The notes beneath the pieces were generated by a model. The model saw nothing but the letters and a program-made list of their open reading frames with translations. It searched no databases and was not told the origin of the DNA. The position numbers and the translations under genes are program-made. A DNA stretch of 64,000 nucleotides from Nocardia sp. BSTN01 (GTDB taxonomy: Bacteria > Actinomycetota > Actinomycetes > Mycobacteriales > Mycobacteriaceae): positions 1 to 64,000 of the forward strand of contig NZ_JADKYP010000034.1 of assembly GCF_015354405.1 (NCBI RefSeq), given 5' to 3'. Positions 7,523 through 17,886 of this stretch are shown here, one piece after another (the stretch's first letter is position 1; each line of letters opens with the position of its first letter).

Positions 7523-8668
7523 TCAGCTCAGCTTCAAGGAGCGGCCGATGATCTCCTTCATGATCTCCGTGGTGCCGCCGTAGATGGTTTGCACGCGCGC
7601 GTCCATGTACGCCTTGGCGATCGGGTATTCGCGCATGTAGCCGTAACCGCCGTGCAGCTGCAGGCATTTGGTGATCAGATCGAGCTGTTCCTCGGTGCTC
7701 CACCACTTGGCCATCGCGGCATCCTCGGCCGAGAGGGTGCCGGCGTTGAGGGCCTCGATGAAGCGGTCGACCAGCACGCGCACCGCGGTGGTCTTGGTGG
7801 CCAGCTCGGCCAGGACGAACCGCGTGTTCTGCTGGGCGCCGATCGGCTTGCCGAAGGCCTTGCGGTCGCGCACGTACTGGATGGTGGTCTCCAGGCAGCC
7901 TTCCATGGCGGCGGCGGCCATCACGGCGATCGACATCCGCTCCTGCGGCAGGTTCTGCATCAGGTGGATGAAGCCCATGCCCTCGGTGCCGAGCAGGTTC
8001 TTGCCGGGAACCCGTACGTCGGTGAAGCTGAGCTCGGCGGTGTCCTGCGCCTTGAGACCGATCTTGTCCAGGTTGCGGCCGCGCTCGAAGCCGGGCATGC
8101 CGCGCTCGACGACGAGCAGCGAGAAGCCCATCGCCCCCTTCTCGGGATCCGTCTGCGCGACCACGATCACGATGTCGGAGTTGATGCCGTTGGTGATGAA
8201 GGTCTTGGCGCCGTTGAGGACCCAGTCGTCGCCGTCCTTGACCGCGCGGGTCTTGATGCCCTGCAGATCCGAACCGGTGCCCGGCTCGGTCATGGCGATG
8301 GCGGTGATGATCTCACCGGAGCAGAACCCGGGCAGCCAGCGCTGCTTCTGCTCGTCGTTGGCCAGTTCCAGCAGATACGGCGCGATCACGTCGTTGTGCA
8401 GCGAGAAGCCCAACCCCGAGTACTGGCCCTTGGTGGTCTCCTCGGTGATCACCGCGTTGTAGCGGAAATCCTTGACGCCGCCGCCGCCGAACTCCTCGGG
8501 CACCGCCATGCCGAGGAATCCCTGCTTACCGGCCTCCAGCCACAGCTGCCGATCCACGACCCCGGACTGCTCCCACTCGGCATGGTGCGGCGCGACATGC
8601 TGATCCAGAAATTTACGGTAGGACTCCCGGAACAGATCGTGTTCGGGCTCGAAAAGGGTGCGCTCCAC
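7523..8668 (-). CDS. Acyl-CoA dehydrogenase, long-chain (LCAD)-like
   Basis: This 381-residue FAD enzyme carries out alpha,beta-dehydrogenation of acyl-CoA. Visible marks are AMTEPGTGSDLQGI (residues 125-138), DRKAFGKPIG and QLHGGYGYMREYPIAKAY. At the end it reads IYGGTTE, so the Glu base of the medium-chain type (YEGT) is absent. Instead LPQER (Glu243) occupies the place of the catalytic Glu of mitochondrial LCAD, so the enzyme is expected to be active. The GTG start at 8668 is preceded by AGGAGG. The gene stands alone; the 152 bp upstream shows no other gene. Confidence 0.92.
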   Translation of the reverse strand: MERTLFEPEHDLFRESYRKFLDQHVAPHHAEWEQSGVVDRQLWLEAGKQGFLGMAVPEEFGGGGVKDFRYNAVITEETTKGQYSGLGFSLHNDVIAPYLLELANDEQKQRWLPGFCSGEIITAIAMTEPGTGSDLQGIKTRAVKDGDDWVLNGAKTFITNGINSDIVIVVAQTDPEKGAMGFSLLVVERGMPGFERGRNLDKIGLKAQDTAELSFTDVRVPGKNLLGTEGMGFIHLMQNLPQERMSIAVMAAAAMEGCLETTIQYVRDRKAFGKPIGAQQNTRFVLAELATKTTAVRVLVDRFIEALNAGTLSAEDAAMAKWWSTEEQLDLITKCLQLHGGYGYMREYPIAKAYMDARVQTIYGGTTEIMKEIIGRSLKLS

Positions 8669-8820
8669 GCCAACCTCCTAGTGACCACATCGGCAACTCG
8701 CCTGCCACATACGGTACCCGGAAGGGGAATCGCGGTTCACTTCAGATCCGAAAAAAGTCGCTTACCTGTGCGAAAAGCTTCGGCAGGCGGTCTCTGCGCA
8801 CCCTGAACGCGGGTAAACCT

Positions 8821-9735
8821 TTAGAGCCCCACGGCGCCGCGTACCCGGCCCCAGAGCGTGCGGCCGCGGTCACGATCGCGCTCGGCCAGCAGAGCGGTGA
8901 TCTCTTCCTCCAGCGCCTTGTGCACCACCTGCTGCAATTCCTCGGCGGCGGCGTCCAGATCGGTGGCGTCCTGCCACGGCGTGGTCTCGATGGGCGTGCC
9001 GATCGAGTAGTAGAACCGTTCGGGCCGCGGCACGACGGTGGGGCCGATGCCGCGCATGAGCGGCGGGGTGAGGTTGCCGCGGATACCGAGCGCCTCGACG
9101 GTCCAGCGCAGCGGGCTCATCACCGGATGATCTCCGTCGAAGACCACGTCGAATACGTCGTCGGCGCCGATCATCGCGGTCGGCAGGATGGGGGCGCCGG
9201 CCTCGATCGCCATCCGCGCGAAGCCGGTGCGACCCTCCCACTTCAGGTGATACTTCTCGCCCTTGCGGCGCATCGCCTCGCGGCCGCCGCCGGGGAACAC
9301 GATGACCGCCTCGCCGTTGTCGAGCAGGGTGCGGCAGTTGTCGCGCGAGCCGCGCACGCTGCCGATCCGGTGCACGAGCTCGCGCACCGGCGGTACCCGC
9401 ATCAGCACGTTCTCCGCCAGGCCACGCACCACCCGGCCGGTGCGGTGGTAGATCTCGTGCACCAGCAGCGGCGCGTCCACGCCGCCGAGGAGCGTGTGGT
9501 TGCCGACGAGCATGACCGGACCCGTCTCGGGAATGTTGTCCAGGCCGTGGAAGACCGGACTGTTCCACAGCCGCACCGGTGTCGACAGCGCGTCGAAAAT
9601 CCGAAGATCAATGGGGGGCACCGTCATTCGCAACGGCGCGCCGTCACTGAGCTGCCGTACGGACTCCACCGCCGAGCGCTCGGCGGTGGAGTCGTCGGGC
9701 ATGACATCGACGGGCGTGAACTCGTTCCCGGACAT
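8821..9735 (-). CDS. Lysophospholipid acyltransferase family protein (PlsC-like)
   Basis: The protein has 304 residues. The ATG at 9735 is chosen because GGAGGG precedes it by five bases; a GTG two codons earlier is directly against that site. NHTLLGGVDAPLL holds the catalytic His and Asp of the glycerolipid acyltransferase motif, though spaced wider than the classic HX4D, and FPGGGREAMRRKGEKY is the substrate motif. It likely transfers acyl groups to lysophospholipid or diacylglycerol at the inner membrane face. The spacing recalls the DGAT2/TMEM68-like branch. It is transcribed away from the hflX side with 77 bp between. Confidence 0.85.
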   Translation of the reverse strand: MSGNEFTPVDVMPDDSTAERSAVESVRQLSDGAPLRMTVPPIDLRIFDALSTPVRLWNSPVFHGLDNIPETGPVMLVGNHTLLGGVDAPLLVHEIYHRTGRVVRGLAENVLMRVPPVRELVHRIGSVRGSRDNCRTLLDNGEAVIVFPGGGREAMRRKGEKYHLKWEGRTGFARMAIEAGAPILPTAMIGADDVFDVVFDGDHPVMSPLRWTVEALGIRGNLTPPLMRGIGPTVVPRPERFYYSIGTPIETTPWQDATDLDAAAEELQQVVHKALEEEITALLAERDRDRGRTLWGRVRGAVGL

Positions 9736-9812
9736 TTGCACCCTCCCTGCAGCCGTTCGGTGAAAGACGCGATTCTACCGAAAACGACTGTGGCACACAG
9801 ACTACGAAAGCT

Positions 9813-11414
9813 TCAGCGCGAAGGCCCCGCTGCTTCCGCACTGCCGATGGTGCCCGCATGCGCATACTGCGACAGGGTCGGCGCGAGCGCCCGGGGAACC
9901 CGGGCCCGCACCCGCGTCCCACCCTCCTCGTGCGAGGAGCTGATGATGCGGCCGTCGGAGTGGATGCGTGCGAGCAGATCACCACGAGTGTACGGGAGCA
10001 GCACACTCACCTCGACATCTAGCCCGCCGAGGATCTCGGCCAGCCGTTCACGCAACTGGTCGATGCCACGTCCGGTGCGGGCCGAGACGAACACCGCGCC
10101 GGGCAACTGAGCACGCAGATGCGCCAGCTGCGTCGCGTCCAGCGCGTCGATCTTGTTCACCACCAGCAACTCCGGCGGTCCGGAGCCTTCGCCCTGCTCA
10201 CGCAGCACATCGGTGATCACCTCCCGCACGGCCTTGATCTGCTGATCAGGCAGCGCGTCGGAACCGTCGACCACGTGCAGCAGCAGATCGGCGCCGGTGA
10301 CCTCCTCGAGGGTGGACCGGAACGCCTCCACCAGCTGGGTCGGCAGATGCCGGACGAATCCGACGGTGTCGGTGAAGACGACCTCACGGCCGTCGTCGAG
10401 CGCCGCGCGCCGGGTGGTGGGATCCAAGGTGGCGAACAGGGCGTCCTGCACCAGGATGCCCGCACCGGTCAGGGCGTTCATCAGACTGGATTTTCCGGCG
10501 TTGGTGTAGCCGACGATCGCGACCGCCGGAATGCCGCTGGAGGTGCGCCGCGACCGTTTGGTGTCGCGTGCGGTCTTCATCTCCTTGATCTCGCGGCGCA
10601 GTTTGGCCATGCGCTCGCGGATCCGGCGGCGATCTGTTTCGATCTTGGTCTCACCGGGGCCACGGGTACCCACACCGCCGCCCGCACCACCGGCCCGGCC
10701 ACCGGCCTGCCGCGACATCGATTCACCCCAGCCGCGCAGTCGCGGCAGCATGTACTCCATCTGTGCCAGCGACACCTGCGCCTTGCCCTCGCGGGAGGTG
10801 GCGTGCTGGGCGAAGATGTCCAGAATCAGCGCGGTGCGGTCGATGACCTTCACCTTGACGACCTTCTCCAGCGCGTTCAACTGCGCGGGGGTCAGCTCGC
10901 CGTCGCAGATCACCGTGTCGGCGCCGGTCTCGAGCACCACCGAGCGCAGTTCGTCGGCCTTACCCGAGCCGATGTAGGTAGCGGGATCGGGCTTGTCTCG
11001 GCGCTGGATCAGGGCGTCGAGCACCTGGGAGCCGGCGGTTTCGGCGAGCGCGGCCAATTCGGCCATGCTGGCGTCGGCCTGCGCGGCGCTACCCTCGGTC
11101 CACACGCCGACCAGCACGACCCGCTCGAGTCGCAGCTGCCGGTACTCGACCTCGGTGATGTCGGTGAGCTCGGTCGAGAGACCGGCGACACGACGCAGCG
11201 CGCTGCGTTCGTCGAGTTGCAGCTCACCGACCGTGGGCTCGGCGGCCCAGCCGTTGCCGGAGTAACCGCCGCCTTCGGTGTCGTCGGCGTCGTAATCGGT
11301 CACGCCGGTATCGGCGTCGTCATCGCCGATGCTGTAGTCCTGGTCCGCGTAGCCGTCCGTCTCCGAGTCGAGCTGCTCGATCGGGGTGAACTCGTACGTT
11401 TGTGATTTCCTCAT
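9813..11414 (-). CDS. hflX: GTPase HflX
   Basis: The protein has 533 residues from the ATG at 11414 (MRKSQTYEF), supported by a GGAGG just upstream. Residues 1-80 are acidic and low-complexity (many Asp), longer than in enteric HflX. The N-terminal HflX domain and the helical linker with its glycine-rich loop (GGRAGGAGGGVGTRGPGE) precede the G domain, which has G1 GYTNAGKSS, G3 DTVGF and G4 NKID. HflX binds the ribosome and splits stalled 70S particles in stress. It sits downstream of dapF as in mycobacteria. Confidence 0.95.
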   Translation of the reverse strand: MRKSQTYEFTPIEQLDSETDGYADQDYSIGDDDADTGVTDYDADDTEGGGYSGNGWAAEPTVGELQLDERSALRRVAGLSTELTDITEVEYRQLRLERVVLVGVWTEGSAAQADASMAELAALAETAGSQVLDALIQRRDKPDPATYIGSGKADELRSVVLETGADTVICDGELTPAQLNALEKVVKVKVIDRTALILDIFAQHATSREGKAQVSLAQMEYMLPRLRGWGESMSRQAGGRAGGAGGGVGTRGPGETKIETDRRRIRERMAKLRREIKEMKTARDTKRSRRTSSGIPAVAIVGYTNAGKSSLMNALTGAGILVQDALFATLDPTTRRAALDDGREVVFTDTVGFVRHLPTQLVEAFRSTLEEVTGADLLLHVVDGSDALPDQQIKAVREVITDVLREQGEGSGPPELLVVNKIDALDATQLAHLRAQLPGAVFVSARTGRGIDQLRERLAEILGGLDVEVSVLLPYTRGDLLARIHSDGRIISSSHEEGGTRVRARVPRALAPTLSQYAHAGTIGSAEAAGPSR

Positions 11415-11508
11415 ACACCTCCATGGTCCCACGCCACAACGACCGGGCGCACTCGGATATTTCCGGTCCCGGCCGGGCACGGCCCCATACGGCGCGGCTC
11501 ACACGGAT

Positions 11509-12426
11509 TCAGGCGCCGGCCCACCACTCACCGGCGAGGTGTCCGGAACCGACCAGCACCGAGGGGCCGCGCAACCACGCCTGCCCGTGTTCGATGCCCA
11601 CGGTGACCGCGCCGCCGGGCACCCGGACCCGCACCTGCGCGGACTCCGTCGCCGGATCGGTCCCCGCACGCGTGAGTGCCGCGGCGGCCGCGGCGACCGT
11701 GCCGGTGCCGCAGGAGCGGGTTTCGCCGACGCCGCGTTCGTAGACCCGCATGTCCACCGCGCCGTCCTCGCCGAGCGCCGTCAGGATCTCCACGTTCACG
11801 CCCTGCGGGAACAGCTCCGGATCGAATCCGGGCGGCACGGTGAGGTCGAGTGCGGCGAGACCCTCGGCGGTGAGTCCGGGATCGACACAGGCCAGATGCG
11901 GATTCCCGACGTCGACCCCGACTCCGGGCAGCGCGCTGCCCGCGACGGTGGCGGTGGAATCGCCGAGCATCCGCACCCGGCCCATACCGACGGTCACCTC
12001 GCCGAGCACCTCGTCGAAGGAGTGCACGACCACCGAACGCGCACCCGCGCGGGTGCCCACCACGAATTCGGTCTCCCGCTGCCAGCCGGTGGCGAGCAGA
12101 TAGTGGGCGAAGACCCGGACACCGTTGCCGCACATCTCCGCGATCGACCCGTCGGCGTTGCGGTAGTCCATGAACCAGTCCGCAGCCGCCACACCGTCGG
12201 GCAGGCCGGCGAGCTCGCCCCGCTCCACCAGCGCACCCGCCCGGGCGACGCGCAGCACACCGTCGGCGCCGATGCCCTGGCGCCGGTCACACAGCACGGC
12301 GACGGTGTCGGGCACCAGGCGCAGGCGCGCGTCGGAGTCCGGCAGCACCACGAAATCGTTCTGGGTCCCGTGGCCCTTGCTGAACTCGATATCGGCCGCG
12401 CCGGACACCCGCTGCTGCTCGCTCAT
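11509..12426 (-). CDS. dapF: Diaminopimelate epimerase
   Basis: This 305-residue PLP-independent epimerase converts LL- to meso-diaminopimelate for lysine and peptidoglycan synthesis. The two catalytic cysteines are Cys99 in MCGNGVRVF and Cys239 in [11 protein letters not shown]. The start [10 protein letters not shown] is followed by the conserved [14 protein letters not shown]. It lies between the SpoU-like gene (27 bp upstream) and hflX (94 bp downstream), matching Rv2725c-Rv2726c order. dapA and dapB are also in the window, well separated from it. Confidence 0.96.
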   Translation of the reverse strand: MSEQQRVSGAADIEFSKGHGTQNDFVVLPDSDARLRLVPDTVAVLCDRRQGIGADGVLRVARAGALVERGELAGLPDGVAAADWFMDYRNADGSIAEMCGNGVRVFAHYLLATGWQRETEFVVGTRAGARSVVVHSFDEVLGEVTVGMGRVRMLGDSTATVAGSALPGVGVDVGNPHLACVDPGLTAEGLAALDLTVPPGFDPELFPQGVNVEILTALGEDGAVDMRVYERGVGETRSCGTGTVAAAAAALTRAGTDPATESAQVRVRVPGGAVTVGIEHGQAWLRGPSVLVGSGHLAGEWWAGA

Positions 12427-12453
12427 CGACGTCGATCCTCCACCCGTCCCGCA

Positions 12454-13284
12454 CTATTCGCCGACCGCGCCGGCGTTCACCCTCGTTACCGACACCCGGC
12501 GCTGCCGGGATATTTCGTACAGCACGACCGAGACGGCGCAGGGGGTGACCGGCATCGCACCCGCCGGAATTCGCACCATCTCGTCGCATGCGTCGCGCCA
12601 CCGCGCATCCAGCTCGCCGTCGTCGGCGAACACCATGATCGTCGCATCCGCGAAGGTGTGCTCGTCGACCGGCCGGTCACCGGGTTCGGTCCCGACACCG
12701 ACCACCCGGGCCGGGACTTTCGCGCCCGCCCGCAATTCGGCGACGGCCGCCGGCCCGGACACCCGCACCACCGGCACCGCGAACAGCGCCCCGGCCGAGG
12801 CGCGGACACACCGCGGGTCGTATTCGTCCGCGCCCGATCCGCTGATCACCACCGCGGCGGCACCGAAGGCCTGCGCGGTGCGCAGCACGCTGCCCAGCCG
12901 CAGCGCGGAGGACGGACGATCGACCACGACCACCGGATGTGCCGGATCGAGACGAACGTGCGACGGGTCCCGGCCGCGAGTGTGCGCCAGGGCCACCAGT
13001 TCCGGTGTGCCGGTATCGGGTTCGGCGAGTTCGTCGAGGGCGTCGCCGACCAGTCCGATCGCCCGCACCGCGTCGTTGTCGAGCACCTCGCGCGCCCACG
13101 GCGGCAGCGGTGCGCCGAGGCGGTACAGCACCGCTTCCAGCGGCCACCCGTTCGCCACCGCCGCGGTGATCGATTCCCGGCCGTGCACGAGAAAGCGGCC
13201 GTCGGTCCGGCGCCGGGCACGGTTGCCGAGATAGGCGCGCCACTCCCCGACGGAGGCGTTGCGGGTGGTCGATGGGCGGGTCAC
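12454..13284 (-). CDS. TrmH/SpoU-family RNA 2'-O-methyltransferase-like protein, motif 3 atypical
   Basis: The protein has 276 residues. The GTG start at 13284 overlaps the miaA TGA by four bases (GTGA), which indicates coupling; a longer frame to 13389 would run into miaA. The N-terminal substrate-binding region is [15 protein letters not shown], and the knot domain has the motif-1-like [18 protein letters not shown]. Motif 2 is degenerate (VFADDGEL) and motif 3 reads [13 protein letters not shown] instead of the usual LNVSVA, so the conserved Asn is missing. It may bind RNA with changed or lost catalysis. In Mycobacterium tuberculosis this position between dapF and miaA holds no such gene, as far as I recall. 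Confidence 0.72.
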   Translation of the reverse strand: MTRPSTTRNASVGEWRAYLGNRARRRTDGRFLVHGRESITAAVANGWPLEAVLYRLGAPLPPWAREVLDNDAVRAIGLVGDALDELAEPDTGTPELVALAHTRGRDPSHVRLDPAHPVVVVDRPSSALRLGSVLRTAQAFGAAAVVISGSGADEYDPRCVRASAGALFAVPVVRVSGPAAVAELRAGAKVPARVVGVGTEPGDRPVDEHTFADATIMVFADDGELDARWRDACDEMVRIPAGAMPVTPCAVSVVLYEISRQRRVSVTRVNAGAVGE

Positions 13285-14204
13285 TGCCGAATCGATTCCT
13301 GTTCGTCGAGCACATGGGCCAGTACCGAATCCGCGAGCCGCGGATCGGCGCCGTCGACCCAGTGCACACGCGGGTCGCGGCGGAACCACGAGCGTTGCCG
13401 GCGCACGTAGCGGCGGGTGCCGATCAGCGTGCGCTCACGCGCATGACTCAGGTCGTATTCGTTGTCGAGATGAGCCAGGACTTGTGCGTATCCGATGGCG
13501 CGGCGGGCGGTCAGGCCCGAACGCAGGCCGCGGCCGATCAGTTCTCGCACCTCGTCGACGAGCCCCTGCGCGAACATGGTCGCGGTGCGAGTCTCGATGC
13601 GCGCGTCGAGTTCGGCGGTCTCCCGGTCGACGCCGATGATCGTGGTGTTCCAACGCGGCGTACCGCGTTGCGGCTGGGAGGCGGCGAACGGGCGGCCGGT
13701 GAGTTCGACGACCTCGAGCGCCCGCACGATCCGCCGGCCGTCGGTCGGCAGAATGATCTGCGCCGCAACGGGATCGGCGGCCCGCAAGGCGGCGTGGACG
13801 GCCGCGACACCCTCGCGTTCGAGGACCCCCTCCCACTTCTCGCGAACGCGGATGTCGGTGGCCGGGAACTCCCACTCGTCGAGCAGCGCCTGCACGTACA
13901 TCATCGAACCGCCCACGATGACCGGCACCCGCCCGCGGGCGAGGATGTCCTCGACATCGGCGGAGGCCGCGGCCTGATAGGCGGCGACGGTGGCCGTTTC
14001 GGTCACCTCCAGCACGTCGAGCTGGTGGTGCGGGATGCCACGGCGCTGCTGCGGCGGCAATTTGGCGGTGCCGATATCCATACCGCGATACAGCTGCATG
14101 GCGTCGATGTTGACGATCTCGCCGTCCAGGCGAGTCGCCAATTCCAATGCCAGATCGGACTTTCCGGTCGCGGTCGGGCCGATGACGGCGATGGGCGCCC
14201 TCAT
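13281..14204 (-). CDS. miaA: tRNA dimethylallyltransferase
   Basis: This 307-residue enzyme adds a dimethylallyl group to A37 of tRNAs reading U-initial codons. The P-loop is GPTATGKS (residues 9-16), followed by [16 protein letters not shown] and PHHQLDV, all conserved in MiaA. The ATG at 14204 overlaps the TGA of the upstream dioxygenase-like gene by four bases, which decides the start against an arginine-rich extension. The product is the substrate of MiaB, also encoded in this window. Confidence 0.96.
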   Translation of the reverse strand: MRAPIAVIGPTATGKSDLALELATRLDGEIVNIDAMQLYRGMDIGTAKLPPQQRRGIPHHQLDVLEVTETATVAAYQAAASADVEDILARGRVPVIVGGSMMYVQALLDEWEFPATDIRVREKWEGVLEREGVAAVHAALRAADPVAAQIILPTDGRRIVRALEVVELTGRPFAASQPQRGTPRWNTTIIGVDRETAELDARIETRTATMFAQGLVDEVRELIGRGLRSGLTARRAIGYAQVLAHLDNEYDLSHARERTLIGTRRYVRRQRSWFRRDPRVHWVDGADPRLADSVLAHVLDEQESIRQ

Positions 14205-14962
14205 CGCGCCCCCGCCGGATACCAGACCGACGCGTGATATCCGACACCGAAAGGCGCTGCGCGATACAGGGTTTCGACCTTCGGATCGGCGGTGTCGATG
14301 CCGAACAGACCGGCCAGCACCTGAAAGCCGGGACGGCCGGCCACCTCGAGTTCGGCGCACAGCCGGGTGTCCAGCGCACCGAGTGCCGCGCGGTCACCGG
14401 CGTCGAGGGCGTCGTCGATCCGCCGTTGTTCGCCCTCGGCCCGGGGATCGAGATATCCGGGTGAGGTGGTGGACAGGGTGGCGGCGCCGTCGGCGACGAC
14501 CAGCACGCCGTGCGGATGCGGGTCGGTGTCCAGCTCACCGCGCAGCCGGGATCCCAGTTCCACGCAGCGCGCCGGCTCGGCGTCGGGATCGACCGGCAGC
14601 GCCCGCGCCTCGATGTCCTCGCCGTCCTCGGCCGCGATCCGGCCGCGCAGCCAAGCGCCCACCAGCAGTGCGGTCGGCCAGTCGAGTCGCGGCTCACCGC
14701 CGGGTCCGGCCGCCGACAAGGTGACCCGGACGTCCGCGCCGAAGCCCCGCACACTACCCACACCGGTCGCCGGCTCGGTCCCCGCGCCGACAATGGTCCA
14801 GTGCCGGGCCTGCCGGGCCAGCATCCGCCCGGCCGTCAGCACGGCCTCGCGCAGCTGCGGCACCTGCGCGGCCGGATGGGTGGAGTCGGTCAGCGGCGTC
14901 GCACCGCCCAGTTCGGGAATCAGCACGAGCGGCGAGGGAATCAACGCGGCGACACGAAACAC
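14201..14962 (-). CDS. Class III extradiol dioxygenase (LigB)-like protein
   Basis: The protein has 253 residues and starts [20 protein letters not shown]. The overall pattern (early [43 protein letters not shown]) matches the Rv2728c-type proteins next to miaA, which share the fold of LigB/MEMO enzymes. The metal-binding His pair normally near the N-terminus is not evident, so catalytic activity is doubtful. It is translationally coupled to miaA by a four-base overlap. The role of this conserved neighbour is unknown. Confidence 0.7.
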   Translation of the reverse strand: MFRVAALIPSPLVLIPELGGATPLTDSTHPAAQVPQLREAVLTAGRMLARQARHWTIVGAGTEPATGVGSVRGFGADVRVTLSAAGPGGEPRLDWPTALLVGAWLRGRIAAEDGEDIEARALPVDPDAEPARCVELGSRLRGELDTDPHPHGVLVVADGAATLSTTSPGYLDPRAEGEQRRIDDALDAGDRAALGALDTRLCAELEVAGRPGFQVLAGLFGIDTADPKVETLYRAAPFGVGYHASVWYPAGAR

Positions 14963-15160
14963 CCGTCAACGGTAGCGGCCGCCGGGAAACGGCAGCCGAG
15001 GCCGTCGCTCACCGCGGGTGAGCGTGTTCCCACCACTCTCAACCGTCACTCGCTGCACGCCACCGTTCGCAAGAGAGGGCAATTCTGTCTATTGGCTGGT
15101 TGAATGGGATCTGCTAGGGCGTAACCAGGCAGCCGTGACGCGCGGCAGGGATGAGGAGCG

Positions 15161-16669
15161 ATGACCGACAACAGCGGAACCGAGAAGGCAGTGCATCCGG
15201 AAACCGGCGCGGCGCAGCAGTCCAGCAATCCCGCCGCGAAGCGTCCGACTCCGGCCGATGCCGCCCCGAAACCCGGCGCGGCGCCACGCCCCGGAGTACC
15301 CAAGCCGGGGGCACCCAAACCCCCCGCGGCGCAGCGAACCGAACCGGCGGCGAAACCCGCGGCAACGCATCACGTCAAACCGGCTCCCATCCCCGGCCCC
15401 GCGCATGAGCATCCGCATCCGGTGGTCGTGCCTACCGTCAGCGATCCCAGCGAATGGGGCCGGGTCGACGACGACGGCACCGCCTGGGTCAAGACCGCCG
15501 GCGGCGAACGCGTCGTCGGCTCGTGGCAGGCCGGTGACGCCGCCGAGGGGCTCGCGCATTTCGGGCGTCGCTTCGACGATCTGGCCACCGAGGTCGCGCT
15601 GCTCGAGGCTCGCCTCGCGGCCGGCACGGACGCCCGCAAGACCAAGGCCGCGGCCGTCGCGCTCGCCGACTCCCTGCCCACCGCGGCCGTGATCGGCGAT
15701 GTGGACGGTCTGGCGCAGCGCCTGCAGGCGATCATCGAACATTCCGACGAGGCGGCCGCCCACGCCAAGGAGGAGAAGGAACGCACCCGGCACGAGCACA
15801 CCGAGCGCAAGGAGGCGCTGTGCGCGGAGGCCGAGCAGATCGCCGCCGAATCCACCCAGTGGAAGGCGGCCGGTGACCGGCTGCGCGAAATCCTCGAGGA
15901 GTGGAAGTCCATCCGCGGGGTGGACCGCAAGGTCGACGATGCGCTGTGGCGTCGCTTCTCCAAGGCGCGCGAGGCGTTCAACCGCCGCCGGGGCGCGCAC
16001 TTCGCCGAACTCGATCGCGAACGCGCCGCGGCGAAGGCTCGCAAAGAGGAGCTGTGCGCGCGCGCCGAGGAGCTGTCCGATTCCACCGACTGGGTGGGCA
16101 CGGCCGCGGTCTTCCGCGATCTGCTGACCGAATGGAAGGCGGCCGGGCGCGCCCCCCGCGAGGCCGACGAACAGCTGTGGCGGCGTTTCAAGAGCGCCCA
16201 GGACGTGTTCTTCGCCGCCCGCAATGCCGCCGCCTCCGAACGCGATGCCGAATTCGGGCAGAACGCGGCGGCCAAGGAGGAGCTGCTGCACCACTACGAG
16301 GACCGCATCCCCGAGCACATCGAACCCGACTCCGCGACACTGGATTCCGCCCGCGCGGCCCTGCGCGAACTGCAGGAGCGGTGGGACGCGATCGGCAAGG
16401 TGCCGCGCGAGCGCATGCACGAACTCGAGGGCAAACTGCGGTCGCTGGAGAAGCGGGTGCGCGAGGCGGTGGACGCCCAGTGGCGGCGCACCGATCCCGA
16501 AGCGATGGCGCGCGCGGCGCAGTTCCGTGAGCGGGTCGCCCAGTTCGAGGAGCAGGCAGCCAAGGCCGAGGCCGCGGGCCGCCCGCGCGATGCCGAGAAG
16601 GCGCTCGAACAGGCCAAGCAATGGCGTGAATGGGCCGATGCGGCGGAGGGCGCGGTCAGCCGGCGCTGA
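15161..16669 (+). CDS. DUF349 domain protein
   Basis: The protein has 502 residues. Residues 1-80 are a disordered Pro/Ala/Lys-rich segment with KPGAPK-type repeats. The rest is a series of helical DUF349 repeats, recognisable by [40 protein letters not shown] and [17 protein letters not shown]. This is the Rv2731-type gene found between miaA and miaB in mycobacteria. DUF349 proteins are long helical proteins of unknown biochemical role. TGAGGAG precedes the ATG. It is divergent from the dioxygenase-like gene across 198 bp. Confidence 0.88.
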   Translation: MTDNSGTEKAVHPETGAAQQSSNPAAKRPTPADAAPKPGAAPRPGVPKPGAPKPPAAQRTEPAAKPAATHHVKPAPIPGPAHEHPHPVVVPTVSDPSEWGRVDDDGTAWVKTAGGERVVGSWQAGDAAEGLAHFGRRFDDLATEVALLEARLAAGTDARKTKAAAVALADSLPTAAVIGDVDGLAQRLQAIIEHSDEAAAHAKEEKERTRHEHTERKEALCAEAEQIAAESTQWKAAGDRLREILEEWKSIRGVDRKVDDALWRRFSKAREAFNRRRGAHFAELDRERAAAKARKEELCARAEELSDSTDWVGTAAVFRDLLTEWKAAGRAPREADEQLWRRFKSAQDVFFAARNAAASERDAEFGQNAAAKEELLHHYEDRIPEHIEPDSATLDSARAALRELQERWDAIGKVPRERMHELEGKLRSLEKRVREAVDAQWRRTDPEAMARAAQFRERVAQFEEQAAKAEAAGRPRDAEKALEQAKQWREWADAAEGAVSRR

Positions 16670-16761
16670 GACGTTCGTCGCCGGTCGGCGGTGTCGAGTT
16701 CGCCGCCGACCGGCCGGTGTGAGCCGCATCTGCCCGCAGCGATCCGGACGAGGAGCCGACC

Positions 16762-17163
16762 ATGGATGTCCGCGAGATCAATCGAGGCGTCATCGAGCAG
16801 TTCCGGGCCGGGGGCCCGATCGAGGGGATGCACCGGGAGCGTCTGGTGCTGCTCACCACCACCGGCCGCCGGTCCGGGACGCCCCACACCACGCCGATGA
16901 TGTTCCATCCCGACGGCGACCGGCTGCTCGTCGTCGCCTCGAACGTGGGCGCCCCGCAGCATCCGGACTGGTATCTGAATCTCGTCGCCGATCCGGCGGT
17001 GACGGTCGAGGTCGACCGGGAGACCTATCCGGCCACCGCCCTACCGTTGCGGGGCCCCGACTACGACCGGGCGTGGACCGAGCTCACCGCGTTGTACCCG
17101 TTCTTCGCCGAGCACGCGAAGAAGACCGAGCGCACCATCCCCGTGGTGGCGCTGCAGCGCTGA
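16762..17163 (+). CDS. Deazaflavin (F420)-dependent nitroreductase family protein
   Basis: This 133-residue protein is of the Ddn / F420H2-dependent quinone reductase family. The signature is LVLLTTTGRRSGTPHTTPMMF followed by DRLLVVASNVGAPQHPDWYLNLVADPAVTVEV. Members use reduced F420 to reduce quinones or nitro compounds and sit at the membrane face. A GAGGAG-like site (cgaggagcc) stands upstream of the ATG at 16762. It is convergent with the membrane-protein gene that follows, with only 11 bp between. Confidence 0.9.
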   Translation: MDVREINRGVIEQFRAGGPIEGMHRERLVLLTTTGRRSGTPHTTPMMFHPDGDRLLVVASNVGAPQHPDWYLNLVADPAVTVEVDRETYPATALPLRGPDYDRAWTELTALYPFFAEHAKKTERTIPVVALQR

Positions 17164-17174
17164 CGGCCGGCGAG

Positions 17175-17885
17175 CTATTTGTCGTCGTCGCCGAACAGCC
17201 GGCGACGGTCCTGCTCTTCCTTTTCGGCGGCCGCGATACGCCGGCGCTCCTCGGCCTCGAGCTGGAGCGCGGTGCGGCTCCACACCACGCGTAACCAGTG
17301 GAAGGTCAGCACGACGATCGCGATCGTGGCCAGGATCAGTCCGATGCCGGGTCCCGCGCCGTGGTAGTTGCCGAGGCCGGGGGTCTGGCGGTGCCAGATC
17401 GAGAGAACTCCGAACACACTGCCCACCGCGGATCCGGCGACCGCCACCCACGCCAGCGCCCAGCGGCGGGTGACCAGCGCGAGCGACGAGAATCCGATTC
17501 CGAAGATCACCACGAACCATTCGAAGACCCGCGACGGCAGCCCGATGTGCTCGTCCTGCGCGTGGGTGTCGAAGGCCAGCACGTCGAGGCCCCGGGCGGC
17601 GCCGGCGTGCGGCAGGATCAGCGACAGCAGCAGCACGAAGACCGCGATCGCGACCACCATGGCGCGCGTCCCGGGGTCGATCTCGCCGGCGATCTTGCGT
17701 TCGACGGCCTCGAGGTCGCCGCGGAACTGTTCGAAGACCTTCGACTCGGCGGGGTTCATGCTCTCCTCATTCGGCTCGGTCGCGTCGTTCGGCTCGTCCG
17801 CCGGCTGCTGCGGCGCGGGCGAGGCGTCGCCGGAGCGCTCCGGCGTGACATCGCGATCGGCATCCTCGTTCCCGCGTTCGGCCAT
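17175..17885 (-). CDS. Membrane protein with four predicted helices (Rv2732c-type)
   Basis: The protein has 236 residues from the ATG at 17885, one base after the miaB stop, which sets the start. Residues 1-50 are acidic and disordered. Hydrophobic segments follow: MVVAIAVFVLLLSLILP, WFVVIFGIGFSSLALV, WALAWVAVAGSAVGSVFGVL and IGLILATIAIVVLTF. The C-terminal tail is a charged helix (EAEERRRIAAAEKEEQDRRR) ending FGDDDK. Position next to miaB matches Rv2732c of Mycobacterium tuberculosis. Function unknown; co-transcription with miaB is likely. Confidence 0.82.
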   Translation of the reverse strand: MAERGNEDADRDVTPERSGDASPAPQQPADEPNDATEPNEESMNPAESKVFEQFRGDLEAVERKIAGEIDPGTRAMVVAIAVFVLLLSLILPHAGAARGLDVLAFDTHAQDEHIGLPSRVFEWFVVIFGIGFSSLALVTRRWALAWVAVAGSAVGSVFGVLSIWHRQTPGLGNYHGAGPGIGLILATIAIVVLTFHWLRVVWSRTALQLEAEERRRIAAAEKEEQDRRRLFGDDDK

Positions 17886-17886
17886 G

